Positions 1 to 10,683 of a stretch of DNA of 64,000 nt are shown here, piece after piece. Under the pieces are notes generated by a model. The model saw only the letters and a program-made list of their open reading frames with translations. It had not been told where the DNA came from and did no database searches. The stretch comes from Hydractinia symbiolongicarpus (lineage: Eukaryota > Cnidaria > Hydrozoa > Anthoathecata > Hydractiniidae). The stretch is taken from the NCBI RefSeq assembly GCF_029227915.1, contig NC_079882.1, positions 13,476,501 to 13,540,500 on the forward strand, read 5' to 3'. Each line of letters begins with the position of its first letter. Positions within the stretch are counted from its first letter, which is position 1. Position numbers and translations under genes: made by a program.

Positions 1-336
1 CCTTAAGCTCTACACAATAAAGGCAATGTGAAAACAAACTTTTGATTTTTTTTTGAGGATGGGTTGCTGACGTCATCAAAATTCAAATAACGCTTCTTTT
101 TTATTTTTATCCTTTCCACGGGCTTTATCGACTAGTTTATTAAATAACAGACCGGAAACATTCAACAACAAATCAAACTCGTAACATGGAGGCTTCATCT
201 TTATTTACGAATCTTTAATTTCTTTAACTTTCTTATGCAAAAGTTTGTTTAGTAAGGTCAATTGTAAAATAATAAAAGTATGCTCGTCACATGTTCCGTT
301 ATTATTATTTTGTGTATTGATGCGTGGCCATCACAA
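1..336. other. host intergenic, nothing recognised
   Basis: AT-rich DNA without a convincing coding stretch, RNA gene or repeat boundary. It runs up to the left end of the inverted-repeat transposon at 337. Confidence 0.5.
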
Positions 337-1973
337 TAGACCTATTTCAATATCCATTTCCATTCCGCAAAATAAACAGCCGGAATAGACATACTAACAT
401 GAAAACGAGGTTAGTTTAGAGACAATTTTAATTTTCCAGCGAAGTGATGTACATATAGTTTGTTTACGTTTATTATTTCTCAAATTAACTTGTCAAATGG
501 GCAAATTATGAACTTTTGGTAAAAAAATAGAACATGGCACTTATTTTATACACATCGGGCTTATTAAAATTACTGTTTTATATTTTTTTCCAGTGTTTAG
601 CTAGCTAGCTATTGTTTTTCTTATGACTATGGTTTGGATTTTATATTTTTTGAAACATCTATAATTAACATTATGACTTGGCAATCCCTTTCCTCCAAGG
701 CTATCCTAAGCATGTAGGGTTGGTGGTATTAGACTGAATATTGGACTTCATCATGTTATATATTCAACAAAATGTAATAAGATGCAATGCAATCACCCAA
801 CATAGTACTCATTAGTATCCTTGAGCCTTGATTATTTAAAAATTATGGCCTGTAATAATGTTACGGTTGCAGCTACAGATAATTGTTGTTGTTTTTTAAA
901 TTCACAAAATGTTCTGTCAATAGGTAGTATTTCTATAAGTATTGCCAGTAATATTATATTTATAAGTTTTGCCAGATTGTTATTTCACGTCAAGTATAAA
1001 TATGGGTATTGTAATTTATTTGTACGTAAAAGCAATTTGATTCGTTCAAAAGCTAAGAAAATTGTAGATGAACAAACCGCTCACGATTTGTTTCAAGTCA
1101 CATCTTGTGTCAATGCAATAATGTTTAGCCAAGTAAGCTGGGCAGCACTCCCTTAGATATGTTTAGTACTTGATCGAATTACCACAATAACTTATAACCT
1201 ATAAGTTGTATGGCCTAATAAAGTTAAGACATTTTTAAATAAAATAAACAGCTCAAGTTCAAGAAATGACAAACCTACAATACTAATATGAATCTGAACA
1301 GACAAACAAAAACAATAAACAATTTGTGATTACTGAGTACACTGGGTTGAGCCAAAATATGTTTATTATAAATGTATATTAAATGGAAAGGTTAAAGTAT
1401 ATTAGCAGGGGAGTGTGACAATAATAACGATACATAGCTGGGCAGCACATCATCCCTGAGTACATGCTAGCTATAACTTTCAACCTATAAAATCTGGCTA
1501 TGAAAATCTGGGTAACTTTTTTAGGGAAATAATTATAACCTATATAATTATAATATATATAAATTATAATTATATAAGTTATATGAAGTTTTAGTAAACT
1601 AGGTAAACATTTTATAACTTACAGTATAAAAAATAAACTTTTTGTAGGAGTAAGAAACAAGACGTTTGTTGGCTAGCTAGCTATAGCTAGCTAACATAAA
1701 AGTTGCCATAAATACACACTTAATATCAATAAATATTCATAATTTTTGTCACACTACCACTACTAATACCCTCAATATACTTTTATCCACTACGATCCTT
1801 TCAATATGGCAGTTGAAAATTATAAAACCAACATTTGTTGATAACTAAGGTCAGGACAGCTAGTAAACAACTTGGCGTCCTGAACTTTATCTAAACTAAC
1901 CTCGTTTTCATGCAATGTTTTGATTTTTTGCCACCACGGCTAATCATGATAAGGCGATATTGAAATAGGTCTA
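337..1973. mobile_element. non-autonomous DNA transposon with inverted ends
   Basis: The left end (TAGACCTATTTCAATATC at 337-354) is matched exactly by the reverse complement of 1956-1973. A second inverted block, CATGAAAACGAGGTTAGTTTA, lies at about 399-419 and, inverted, at about 1889-1909. The stretch between the blocks has diverged. Both ends carry TA at the outer edge, consistent with a TA target. A 111-codon open frame at 821-1156 resembles no transposase and has no coding features I trust, so I read the element as non-autonomous. GCTAGC-rich palindromes occur inside (about 597-612 and 1668-1695). Confidence 0.7.
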
Positions 1974-3293
1974 TAAAGAGAGAAATATATGCCATTTTTT
2001 TTAAATTTAGCCACCTGTTTGGCAAATAATTCAGCAGGCACTCACAAAGATGTAAATAAAACTGATGTTTTTACCAGACTTATTTATATTTTGGGTCTAG
2101 TGCGTTTCGTTCTGCAACGTTTATTAAGTGCGGAAAACATCAAATTATATCTCTACGAATCTGAACTCTACAAATATTTTAAATATCAAAACATTCTAAG
2201 TCTTTGTTTCAGAAATATATTTTGTTATGATGGCTGTAAACATGCAGATGAATTTATTATGGACCAGCAGATCAAGCCAGTTGCTCTCGCCTTTAATAAT
2301 TTATATTGATCTTATGATTTCTTGATTATTATGTTACAATTATATATTTACAATTATTTATTTTTATAGTACAATTAAAAAAGTAAGAAAAAAAGGAAAT
2401 AATAATTAGCACAGTTGATGTAGGGGTAAAAAACTATTAAATTTTAAATAAAATATCACCACGCACGTAATAGGACATCGCGATTTAGCAAACATAAACG
2501 GACTCCATTCCTCCATCTTAACATGAAGATAACGGAGAATATCGAATACAAAAACTGAGATACACAAGCCTACGAATACCAACCATCAATCGTCCGTCCA
2601 AGGTGTTGGCAGGCAAATGCTATGGCTGACCAATAGCGGACGAGTACTTCGCCACAATTAAGTTTCGTAAACAGAGTCAATCCGGAAGGTGTCTCAAACA
2701 AGAACCAAAATGAGTAGACAAAATTACACGCCGACAAACGAGAAAACAGGGGTCCATATTTGTTATTTATGCTACACCGCCGTATGCGGCCCTAATGTCT
2801 TAATAATTTAATTTTGCCCCCGGTCTAGCATGTACGTGCCGTATCTCACGGAAACAAGTTGTTTATCAACTGAAAACAGAAAATCGAAGCGAAGTTATAT
2901 CTTTTGTACTCATTTCCTTAAAATTAAACCTTAAAATAATGTTCCAATGTTTACTCATCAGGAGGTTAGCAAAGTTATATATTTTCCATTTTTGTGTTAT
3001 GGGACCAAGGTTGCTTACTTTTTAAAAAATCTATTGCATTCGAATATGATTATAATTCGAATCTAAAATGTAAAAAAACAAACTGTTGCTGTCAAGCGAG
3101 GTTAGTGTTGTTAGAAAAACGTACGATGATATAACGTCACAAAGAGAACTGATTGGAAATATATTAAACAATTGTATACGTTTCCAATTGTTCTTTTTGG
3201 GACGAAACGAAGTTTTGTAATCGAAGTAAAAAACTGATTCGACTTTCATCCATAGAACGCTAGCTAATATAAACACATCCAAGTTGTTTTTAG
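1974..3293. other. host DNA, no gene recognised
   Basis: No exon, RNA gene or repeat that I can support. The 5' exon(s), including the expected signal peptide, of the secreted-protein gene at 3294 could be here or further upstream, but none is recognisable. Confidence 0.4.
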
Positions 3294-4744
3294 AATGGTA
3301 AGGTGTCAAGTACATACATTTGCTCAAAATGTGAAGATGATGACAAAAAGAAGTACGAGCATGGAGACATCTGGTTCAACGTATGTAAAAATAATACGTG
3401 CAATGGCGCTGATTCGAAATTTGTAAGTGAAGAAAAATCTTTACCTAGACTTGTTTTAATGGTATTTCTGCGTAAAAAGAAATTTAAAAAATTTCATTTC
3501 TTCTATACTGTGACTTAATAACTTCGTAAAGCTTGTATTTTTTCCTCGAATTGTTGATCGATTTAATCTTTAATCATAAGCACATAACCTATAACTAGTT
3601 CCCCTCTCCTTACTAATACTAACTACTAATGTCCCCACATTTTGCAGATATATTTTCTTATGTCCTGTGTCACACGCAAAGGCGCAGATTTAGAATGTTG
3701 AGTTAAAATAAATGCAACCCCGGCATTTTTTTTTTTTTTTTTTTTTTATATACATATATATTCTAGGGTCTCATTACAACTACAACAATAAAATGCAAAG
3801 AACCACTTTCGTGCAAATTTGGTATAATGCGCAAAGACAACAAGACGTGTTGTGACAAATGCTTATGTAAGCATCTGCATTTTTTCTTTATCTTGACATT
3901 TCTTGACAGTGACCAAACTGTCAGTGGCATGCTTAAACAGGAAAAGGTTTTAAAGCTAGTCAAGAATAATATTCCTTTTTATTTTTTCTTTAGCGGAAAG
4001 CTGTCGAGCGGACAAAGAATACTACATAGGCTGTGATAGAAAATGCACGGACGGAAGTTCCTTTGTCTGTCCTAGCAAAAAGGAAGGTTGTTGGTGCCCT
4101 GAGGGAAGCGCGTTAGATGATGATGGGAAATGTATACCAGTGTCAAAATGCACTTGTAAAGTTGGTGACAAGACTTACTTGGTAAGTAGTTTATTTGTCA
4201 GAGACTTCTGCGGGAAGAGAAGTATTTAAAAGTTGCGATTGACAGAACAAAGGAATTACTCGGGAATTGATCGTCGTGCTTGGTTAAAATTTCATGGCAT
4301 TAAGACCATATTTATCTTTACTTAACTTTTTAAAAAATTGAAGTTTAAGGAGTTACATTTCGTAGTATTGACCCTATGCACAACCCAAACATGAAGATAA
4401 GAATCACAAACGATTGAGAGCTAAGCCTTATCTTTCTGGTATTGACGCGAATTGCTTCATAATGTATACTGCGGAAAAAGAAGTTAGCGCATTTTTATAG
4501 CCTACGCATCTTCCAAAGTTTGCCAATTTATGCGGGAATCTATTTTCGTGATTTTATTAAAACCCTTTTTACCAAAATTTCTGACATTAAAGTACATTAA
4601 TGTTTCCAGAACAAACCTTATTTTGAAGCATTAATGTGTGAAACATTTTTGTTTTAGCCTGGCCAAAGTGTCATTCGTAGCATATGTGAAACATGCTCAT
4701 GCTATGCTGGTTCTCTGTTATGTTACGCCGTATGTTTTGTTTAA
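3294..4744 (+). CDS. secreted cysteine-rich TIL-domain protein (partial, multi-exon)
   Basis: Four exons join in consistent phase: 3294-3422, 3767-3866, 3994-4181 and 4658-4744. Each is bounded by AG and GT (the last donor GTAAGT at 4182). Exon 2 encodes a cysteine cluster with CKFGIMRKDNKTCCDKC, of VWC or antistasin type. Exon 3 encodes a cysteine-spaced module (CDRKCTDGSSFVC, then CWCPEG and CTCKVG) that fits the trypsin-inhibitor-like (TIL) fold. Exon 4 adds CETCSCYAG. The protein is therefore probably extracellular, perhaps a protease inhibitor or matrix component; function is inferred from cysteine spacing only. No start codon or signal peptide was found, so the 5' end is missing. The last exon either ends at TAA 4742-4744 or splices at GTATGT (4730) to exons I do not see. 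A run of T at about 3727-3747 precedes exon 2. Confidence 0.65.
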
Positions 4745-4933
4745 CGCTTACCGGTGGAATTCTGGTTTCTTTTGGTGAAAGGTAGAAGATATTTGAAAAA
4801 GGGTTTATAACACTAAAGTAGATAATTTGTCAGACTTTTTTATTATAATTTATTTTTAAATGTTTTTGTTATATTTTGTGTCTGGTGTCTGGTTATTTTA
4901 TACTTTGTCATCTTCCTTTGTATAAAAGGGTTA

Positions 4934-5386
4934 CCGTAAATGACGAAGGCGCTTATTTAAAAAATTTATGTTAAGGAGGGGAGGGGGAGGGCGCTTATTC
5001 GGTAAGGGCGCTTATTTAAGCTGGGGCGCTTATTAACTGTACTAAAATAAAAATTATTTCTTTCTTCTCACTTCTAGCGGCACTAAAATTAATCTATCTC
5101 AATGTTTTCGTCTTCGTCTTCCTGTTCCGACTCGAAGGAAAGACTCGTTAAAACACCATTGTTAAGATGAAACTTTACTTTTGTTTAGTAAAATACATTT
5201 AAACAAAACCTATTGTCGTTTTTTATGCCTTGTTCCAAATAAGCACCCCCTTCTGATATTCATGTGATAAAATAAGCGCCAACTCTGGCTATAGATGGGC
5301 GGTTATTCAAGCAGGAGCGCTTATTAAAAAAATGACTCTTAGACGGGCGCTTATTCCGGCAGGGGCGCTTGTTTCGTCATTTACGG
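4934..5386. mobile_element. TA-flanked MITE with repeated GCGCTTATT motifs
   Basis: The ends CCGTAAATGACGAA (from 4934) and TTCGTCATTTACGG (to 5386) are perfect inverted repeats flanked by TA on each side (4932-4933, 5387-5388), as in Tc1/mariner-type insertions. The inside holds at least six direct copies of GCGCTTATT (about 4951, 4992, 5008, 5024, 5309, 5346), a variant GCGCTTGTT near the right end and inverted relatives (about 5237, 5271). It has no coding capacity. Confidence 0.75.
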
Positions 5387-5388
5387 TA

Positions 5389-6859
5389 ATCATTTTCACC
5401 AACGAACTCGTTTTAGCCTTGGACACTAAAATCAAAAAATCACCGTGTTTGCGTAATCCCTATAAATTATTATAAATTAACCAGTTGATTAACATAAAAA
5501 TTTTATAATTATTTCTAAATGTATTTTTTTGTTAAGATCATTATTTTTAGTGGAAAATATATGTTAGAAAATATCTTAGTGTGAAAAGTACAATTTTTAA
5601 TTTCAAACTTAGCCAACAGTTTTTAGCACTTTCGATTCTTATGCAGTGCTCGGGATAATTTAACCAAAGAAGACACATTTGATGTCTGGAGTTTCTAAAT
5701 TTTATTGTGATAACCGACTTTTTTGTAAAATGTTAATACACACCAAAATATTTCAAATATACAGATACGGCCAGATACGACAAAACTAACACAATATTTG
5801 AAATCTATGAAAAATTTTAGACTGAAAGGAGGTATAATTTTTAAAATTTTAGAATCGCAACGCTAAATATGTCATCCTTTAATAAGTCCTTGCCGCTTCT
5901 GTGGGGGCCCAAGGGGTTCTTGAATTTCGTCTAGGGGGTATCCAAAATTTTGGCATTGATTTTTTTCATCGTAATCTTTGAAATAGATTTTAGACATTCT
6001 CGTCCCCAGAGCTTTTTGGGATTAAAACCACATTAAACCTTATTATTTCGAGTTTATCTTAAAGAGCTTTGGGGTCGAGATTTTAGAAACACTTCATTTC
6101 CACTTATTTTCTAGATCAAAATTTTGCAAATGTTCGGGCCGCTATACCATGTTATTTTTTTAAGGAAAATTCTCCGAAATAGAACACAAGTTGGGCTAAA
6201 ATTTTTTTATATATATCCAAGCTAAAACGATAGAATTTATTGCACAAATTTGGGAAAACATGTTATATGCCCCTCCGAAACTATGTAACAAATTATTTTT
6301 CATGCTGTAAACTTTTTTTCACCACTTTTTTTACTTTTAAATATTATGTTCTGTATTTGAAATATTCTGCTGTGCGTTTCAAATATTTTGTTTTGTATTG
6401 CCCCGATTCGGCCGCCATAGCTTCGCCTGTTTCTGCATGGTGCGCATAAAACAGTTGTATTAAGAATTCATTATGTTTCACGCTTCGGTTCACATTAACA
6501 CTGTGTTTTTACGGGAATTAAAAGCAGCGTTACAGTCAAGACGAAAAATACGCGATAAAACGGTGAGACTGATTATAATTTAATATCTGAAGTTAGGTAG
6601 TTAGGGAGTTAGCGAGTGGCTACTATTGCCGGTGGCCGATTCACCGGCAATAATATGAGAGAAGAAAAAGAGAGATCAAAAGTTGGGATCCATTTTGTCG
6701 AAATCGATTTAACGAATTCAACAAATTTGATCGTTTATTATTCTTTTTTTATTCTAATTCTCCAATTTAGATTTTTTTTCGAGGGTCCAATTAGTTGCAA
6801 TTTTTCATTTAAAGAAACTGATTGATCATTGTTTTTGTATGACAAATCCAACAAGTTGA
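5389..6859. other. host intergenic, no gene recognised
   Basis: AT-rich sequence. Short open frames at 6240-6449 and 6616-6825 show no domain, signal or codon evidence of being genes. No RNA gene seen. Confidence 0.4.
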
Positions 6860-7320
6860 GACAGAAAAGAGATTGTTCATATGGAGGCAGTTTGGCTCGG
6901 TTGACCAGGCTGGCTCGGCTGCGCGGGATCTCGCTGCTATTAAGAAACACATGAAAAAATAAAAATGTGTTCATATGATAACCGAGCCAGCCCGCCTTGC
7001 CGAGATCTCGCTTGTTTGTACCGAGATCTCGGTCAGGTTGGATCTCGCTGTTCTTAAGAAACGCATAGAAAAATAAAAATGTGTTCATATGACAGGCGAG
7101 CCAGCCCGCCTAGGCGAGATGAAATTAACAACAGATTTAAAAAAATTCTCATCAATTATTTAAAGTTCGAAATATATTCTTTTGTCTTCATTGTTTATGA
7201 ATCTTTCGTTAAATGTAAACAACTTTTCCATCCCGGCTGGCGGAGATGTAAAAAACTTCATATGAACACGAGATAAAAATCACCCCGTCTGACTGAGCTA
7301 GCCCGCCTCCATGTGAAAAG
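6860..7320. repeat. GC-rich duplicated repeat block
   Basis: Two copies of an about 80 bp unit (about 6927-7010 and 7041-7120) share TAAGAAAC(A/G)CAT, AAAAATGTGTTCATATGA and GAGCCAGCCCGCCT. Related pieces (TTCATATG, GAGCTAGCCCGCCTCCATGTG) recur inverted at about 7255-7310 and at 6878-6892, so the whole looks like a mobile element with imperfect inverted ends and an internal duplication. No coding sequence. Confidence 0.5.
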
Positions 7321-7605
7321 CCCCTTAAATTTTCTATATCAACATGCACAAATTCATCATCAATATCATCCTCTTCTAACAGAACTGAATCGGTATCTAA
7401 AGTTTCAGAATTTTAGCTAGCTAGTATTTATCAAGTTACACACAAACAAATCGTTATTATGTCCTAAAATAAATCTATATACACTGCCAAAAAGAAGAAG
7501 ACTATAGCTAAAAAACAAGTTGCTAGCTAGCTAAACAAACTTACCCACAAGATTATCTTTAAAGTATTTAAAAAAATCTACTACTAACTCTTGTTCCATA
7601 GCTAG

Positions 7606-7773
7606 AGAGATAGGAAAATGTTCCCTCAAATTCCCGAAATCCGAAATCCCAATTCCGATATAATCCGAAAACAATTTCGATTCCGATAATTCTCGAGCAT
7701 GCGCAATAGCGACTAGCGGGAATAATGCTGACATCAACAAAAATAGAGATTGCGCAATTGAGTAGGGGAGAGT
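7606..7773 (+). repeat. E1 left terminal inverted repeat
   Basis: Matches the reverse complement of 22433-22635 over its length, except for about 37 bp missing near the tip (after AGAGATAGGAAAATGTT). It contains repeated TTCCGATA / TCCGAAA motifs. GCTAG directly precedes it. Confidence 0.9.
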
Positions 7774-7818
7774 TCATAGAGTTGTGACTGCTAATTGATG
7801 CTAGGGTGTAATAAAAAA

Positions 7819-8475
7819 ATGATCCTCTTCAAAAAAATTTATGACACCGTATTAGCTCTACTATCAGCAACTCGCGATTATTCCATGACCCAGAAAATGT
7901 ACGCCAGGGCGATTCAAAGGAATCCCTTGGACCTCTGGTATGTTTCGGCCCATTTCAAAACCCGTGAAATGTGTACCAGGACGCTTAGTTATATTCTGGA
8001 CCATTTCAAGACCCAGGAAATGTGTATCGGGGTCGTTGAACAAAATTCCTGGATGCTCGAGGATGTTTCGGGCCATTTCATGACCCGCCAAATGTGTACC
8101 AGAGTGGTTCAAGAGGTGCCGGAGATGCTCCAGTATGTTCCGGAACATTTCAAAACCCAGGAAATATGCGCTATGGCGATTCAAGAGGATCCGTTGGTAC
8201 TTGGGGATGTCCCGGATCATTTCAAGACTCGGGAGATGTGTGCTATGGCGGTTCAAGATAACACCAAGTGGCTCGTGTTTGTTCCAGACTGGTTCGTGAC
8301 CAGGGAAATATGCATGGGTAACAATGATCTACTCGAAGCCTATCATCAGCGGAAAGCGGAGAAGTATAGGATTAACAAGGAATTGCTACCAGTGGCCAGG
8401 CATCCTGACAGAGCTATAGACTGGTGCTTTTCAGAGGATGAAAAGGCGGACCTTGAGCTCTTGTGGAGTAAATAA
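7819..8475 (+). CDS. 24-residue tandem repeat protein (DUF4116-like)
   Basis: A protein of about 218 residues made mostly of six or seven repeats of about 24 residues, of the form HFKTQEICAMAIQEDPL followed by a short VPD-type turn. The invariant core is (H/W)F.T(R/Q).(M/I)C..A(V/I). The C-terminal part (from about residue 170) is unique and contains a RAIDWCFSEDE motif. The layout resembles the DUF4116-type repeats of large DNA viruses; molecular role unknown. I chose ATG 7819 because AATAAA lies just before it (7810-7815), as for many genes of the element; an earlier in-frame ATG at 7798 is possible. It is the outermost gene, just inside the left inverted repeat. E2 has a broken homologue in the same terminal place (36966-37354). 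Confidence 0.7.
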   Translation: MILFKKIYDTVLALLSATRDYSMTQKMYARAIQRNPLDLWYVSAHFKTREMCTRTLSYILDHFKTQEMCIGVVEQNSWMLEDVSGHFMTRQMCTRVVQEVPEMLQYVPEHFKTQEICAMAIQEDPLVLGDVPDHFKTREMCAMAVQDNTKWLVFVPDWFVTREICMGNNDLLEAYHQRKAEKYRINKELLPVARHPDRAIDWCFSEDEKADLELLWSK

Positions 8476-8478
8476 ACG

Positions 8479-8637
8479 ATGAAGGAACAATGCGATGAAT
8501 GTGAACGAGTACTCGACACCTATGACAGCTGCTCCTGTGGATGAAAGTTCTTCATAAAAGCTAAGCTGCTCTGCCGGCACTGCTGGCAGGAGTACATCAC
8601 GTATAATGGTGGTAGCTGTCCATGTGATGCTAGTTGA
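8479..8637 (+). pseudogene. small zinc-knuckle protein, interrupted by TGA
   Basis: Starts 3 bp after the preceding stop, with AATAAA at 8471-8476. The 52-codon frame has paired cysteines (CDEC, CSCG, then CRHCWQ and CPC), which suggests a small zinc-binding protein. A TGA at 8542-8544 interrupts it after CSCG. The intact homologue in E2 (complement 36449-36709) has an arginine there, so this looks like a C-to-T nonsense change. Function unknown; position next to the candidate ssDNA-binding protein is conserved in both elements. Confidence 0.65.
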
Positions 8638-8665
8638 GGTTTTGTTTTTTCACAAATAAAGAGAC

Positions 8666-9445
8666 ATGTCTGACAAAATGAACAAAAAATTAAACTTTTC
8701 TGGAATCAAAGTACCAACCACGAACATCTTATTCAATGTAGACTCGAAAATCATGAAACCTTCCGAAGTCGACGTGAACAAGGTCGTGACCTCGTCGATG
8801 GTCGACTTTTTAGTCCATGGCAGTACGATCAAGTTCAAGCGCATCTATGTGGGATACAAGGTGTCCGAGGACAAGATCACATCCCTCTGCATTCAGGTCC
8901 CCAAGCAGAGTAGCTATGGCATCCAAAGGTACAACGAGACCGCTAAGTGGAAAGTGTGCTTTATCATCGACCCCGAAAACCTAAAGCAGGCCGATTATAT
9001 CAAGTGTATGCAAAGGATCGACGCTCGGATCCTTGAGCTCGCCAAGAACTATAAGCACCCCATGATCAAGCACATCTCGGATAATTCCCCGATCAAGGAG
9101 AGATCAATTCCCACCTTTTGCCAGCAGAGCACAAAGTACAAGGACGGCAAGCCAGTCAGGAAGATAACCACGCCATTCTTCAACAGGCACCGACAGCAAG
9201 TAGATCCGGCTATTTATGATGGGAAGAGGCTTTCTATGGTGGCAGCCATAACCTACAGAGATGTATACCTTTCGTCTAACACCATCCCAGAAAGGAGCGT
9301 CGAGATTCGGCAAGCGATCATCACTGGGGCACACGAAATACCAAAACAGTCGCTGATGATCGATTTGGATGAAGGAGATTTTTCAGAAGAAGAAGCCGAA
9401 AACTTTGACTCTCCATCATCCGACGACACCGTAGATCTCGAGTAA
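8666..9445 (+). CDS. candidate ssDNA-binding protein with acidic tail
   Basis: Open frame of 259 residues with AATAAA at 8655-8660. The N-terminal 200 residues look globular and basic, and include IYVGYKVSED and a YGIQRYNETAKWKV segment. The last 30 residues are strongly acidic (runs of E, D, S). The E2 relative at 35969-36566 shares the VGY..., long hydrophobic strand and (I/V)..YN..A pattern. Replicative ssDNA-binding proteins of phages and viruses with protein-primed polymerases often have such acidic tails, and such a protein is expected for an element of this kind. That assignment is inference from architecture; I recognise no named domain. Confidence 0.55.
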   Translation: MSDKMNKKLNFSGIKVPTTNILFNVDSKIMKPSEVDVNKVVTSSMVDFLVHGSTIKFKRIYVGYKVSEDKITSLCIQVPKQSSYGIQRYNETAKWKVCFIIDPENLKQADYIKCMQRIDARILELAKNYKHPMIKHISDNSPIKERSIPTFCQQSTKYKDGKPVRKITTPFFNRHRQQVDPAIYDGKRLSMVAAITYRDVYLSSNTIPERSVEIRQAIITGAHEIPKQSLMIDLDEGDFSEEEAENFDSPSSDDTVDLE

Positions 9446-9472
9446 GAAACAACAGTCAATCGGATAGTAGTA

Positions 9473-9500
9473 ATCAGGTGAACCTTCGGTTTTACCTGAT
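9473..9500 (+). terminator. hairpin after the ssDNA-binding-like gene
   Basis: ATCAGGTGAACC and GGTTTTACCTGAT form a long, nearly perfect stem around TTC, 28 bp after the stop at 9445. One of a series of gene-end hairpins in both elements. Confidence 0.5.
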
Positions 9501-9573
9501 CAGCGCTCAGAGCGTCACTGAGTTGTAGTGGATGCAAAGGTTTGTATGTTTGTCTTCAGCCATAGAAACAAAC

Positions 9574-9846
9574 ATGAAAGTTAACGAACTAAAAAAAGAA
9601 GCACTAGGCATTCTTCGCTACGCCACTATGAACGTTCCCGAACTTAAAAAGGAAACAGCACTGGGCATTCTTCGCTATGTCACTATGAATGTTCCCGAAC
9701 TTAAAAAGGCTGCGAAAGCACTAGGTATAGGAGAATACTCCACTATGAATATTCCCGAGCTCCTCGAAGCCATTGTCAAGGCTAGGTGCAAGGAGTCGAC
9801 ACAGATATACGTCTCCTATTGCGAACCTTGCGCAAGTATCGCCTGA
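9574..9846 (+). CDS. small SAP-repeat protein
   Basis: About 90 residues with three tandem SAP-like units, each (V/I)PELKK followed by LGI..Y.TMN; the last reads ALGIGEYSTMNIPELLEA. The first two units come from a tandem duplication of about 60 bp (9583-9700) that is still close at DNA level. SAP motifs bind AT-rich DNA, so a DNA-binding role is likely but unproven. I chose ATG 9574 because the repeat starts there; an in-frame ATG at 9532 would add 14 residues. The polymerases of both elements also begin with a SAP motif. The following 180 bp, up to the convergent gene, holds no gene I can support. Confidence 0.6.
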   Translation: MKVNELKKEALGILRYATMNVPELKKETALGILRYVTMNVPELKKAAKALGIGEYSTMNIPELLEAIVKARCKESTQIYVSYCEPCASIA

Positions 9847-9989
9847 CAGAAGAACCTCGAATAATACATGAGAGAGCTCGCTGAAAGGCAGCGACGTGTC
9901 GTACCTGATGGTGATCATACCTTGATCGAAACACTGGAGAAGTGCTCTAAATCGTCTAATGTGTTGTTCAACACACTAGACCTGACCAG

Positions 9990-10005
9990 GTGTAGCCGGC
10001 TACAC
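9990..10005 (-). terminator. 16-bp palindrome at end of convergent gene
   Basis: GTGTAGCCGGCTACAC, a perfect palindrome 24 bp beyond the stop (10030-10032) of the gene on the minus strand. A shorter hairpin, GTGTTG/CAACAC, lies at 9961-9974. Confidence 0.4.
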
Positions 10006-10029
10006 GTTATGAATATGCGGGTGGCTCAT

Positions 10030-10673
10030 CTAGGTACCGCTGACATATTGCACAGATTGAAGTTTTTTCATAAGCTCCTGCTTACCTTCTTCACGTCCCT
10101 TCTCGACCAGCTGCTGTCTCTCCCGTTCATTAACGGAATCCACGATCTTTCTAGTTCTTTGACGTATCTGCTCCTTGAGTAGCATATAGCGTTGCTTTTC
10201 CTGCATAATCAAGCTGAATTCATAATCGCTAATCACCCCGTTTTCCACAGCTCTACTGATAAGGTCTACAACGGAGTTAAGTTTGGTCTCTGCCAGCAGC
10301 CGGATGCTTTCGTACTTTTTGCTTTTGACATCTAGCCTCTTCTCCGTATTTCTCAGACCTGCTTGCCCCAACCCTACAGCAATTGTGATACCCCCAATTG
10401 CTACAGTGAGTGGTACACCAATTCCGGATAATATGCTGCCAATACCAACACACGAAGTTATTACACTTACAGCGAGTAATCCATGATCAGTATATCTAAC
10501 CCACGTACCATGCATTTTGAATTTTTTAGCGAGCTTGTCCCGCTCTTTAATCTAGCTACGTAGGTACTGCTTGACTTCCTCAATTTTCTTGAGTCTGTAT
10601 ACTTGACCTTCATTAGCCTCTCCCTCATGAGGAGCACTCGGTAGGCTCGATAAAGCTCTGTAATTTCGCTCAT
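10030..10673 (-). pseudogene. membrane protein with glycine-rich hydrophobic core, frameshifted
   Basis: Homologous to the E2 gene at 35246-35889. The C-terminal 160 residues (10030-10515) are open: a hydrophobic glycine-rich segment around SVITSCVGIGSILSGIG, then a charged alpha-helical tail with KEQIRQRTRKIVDSVNE. The N-terminal part up to ATG 10671-10673 is in another frame with at least one frameshift and a stop. AATAAA lies at 10675-10680, just upstream on the minus strand. It follows the penton-like gene. It may act on membranes or the virion, but no function is established. Confidence 0.6.
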
Positions 10674-10683
10674 ATTTATTCTA

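Noticed and set aside
821-1156. 111-codon open frame inside the left transposon
   Set aside because: No domain, no matching coding strand features, low-complexity composition; likely chance.
8542-8544. TGA in the zinc-knuckle gene as a selenocysteine codon
   Set aside because: The E2 homologue has arginine there and no selenocysteine insertion element is evident; a nonsense mutation is simpler.
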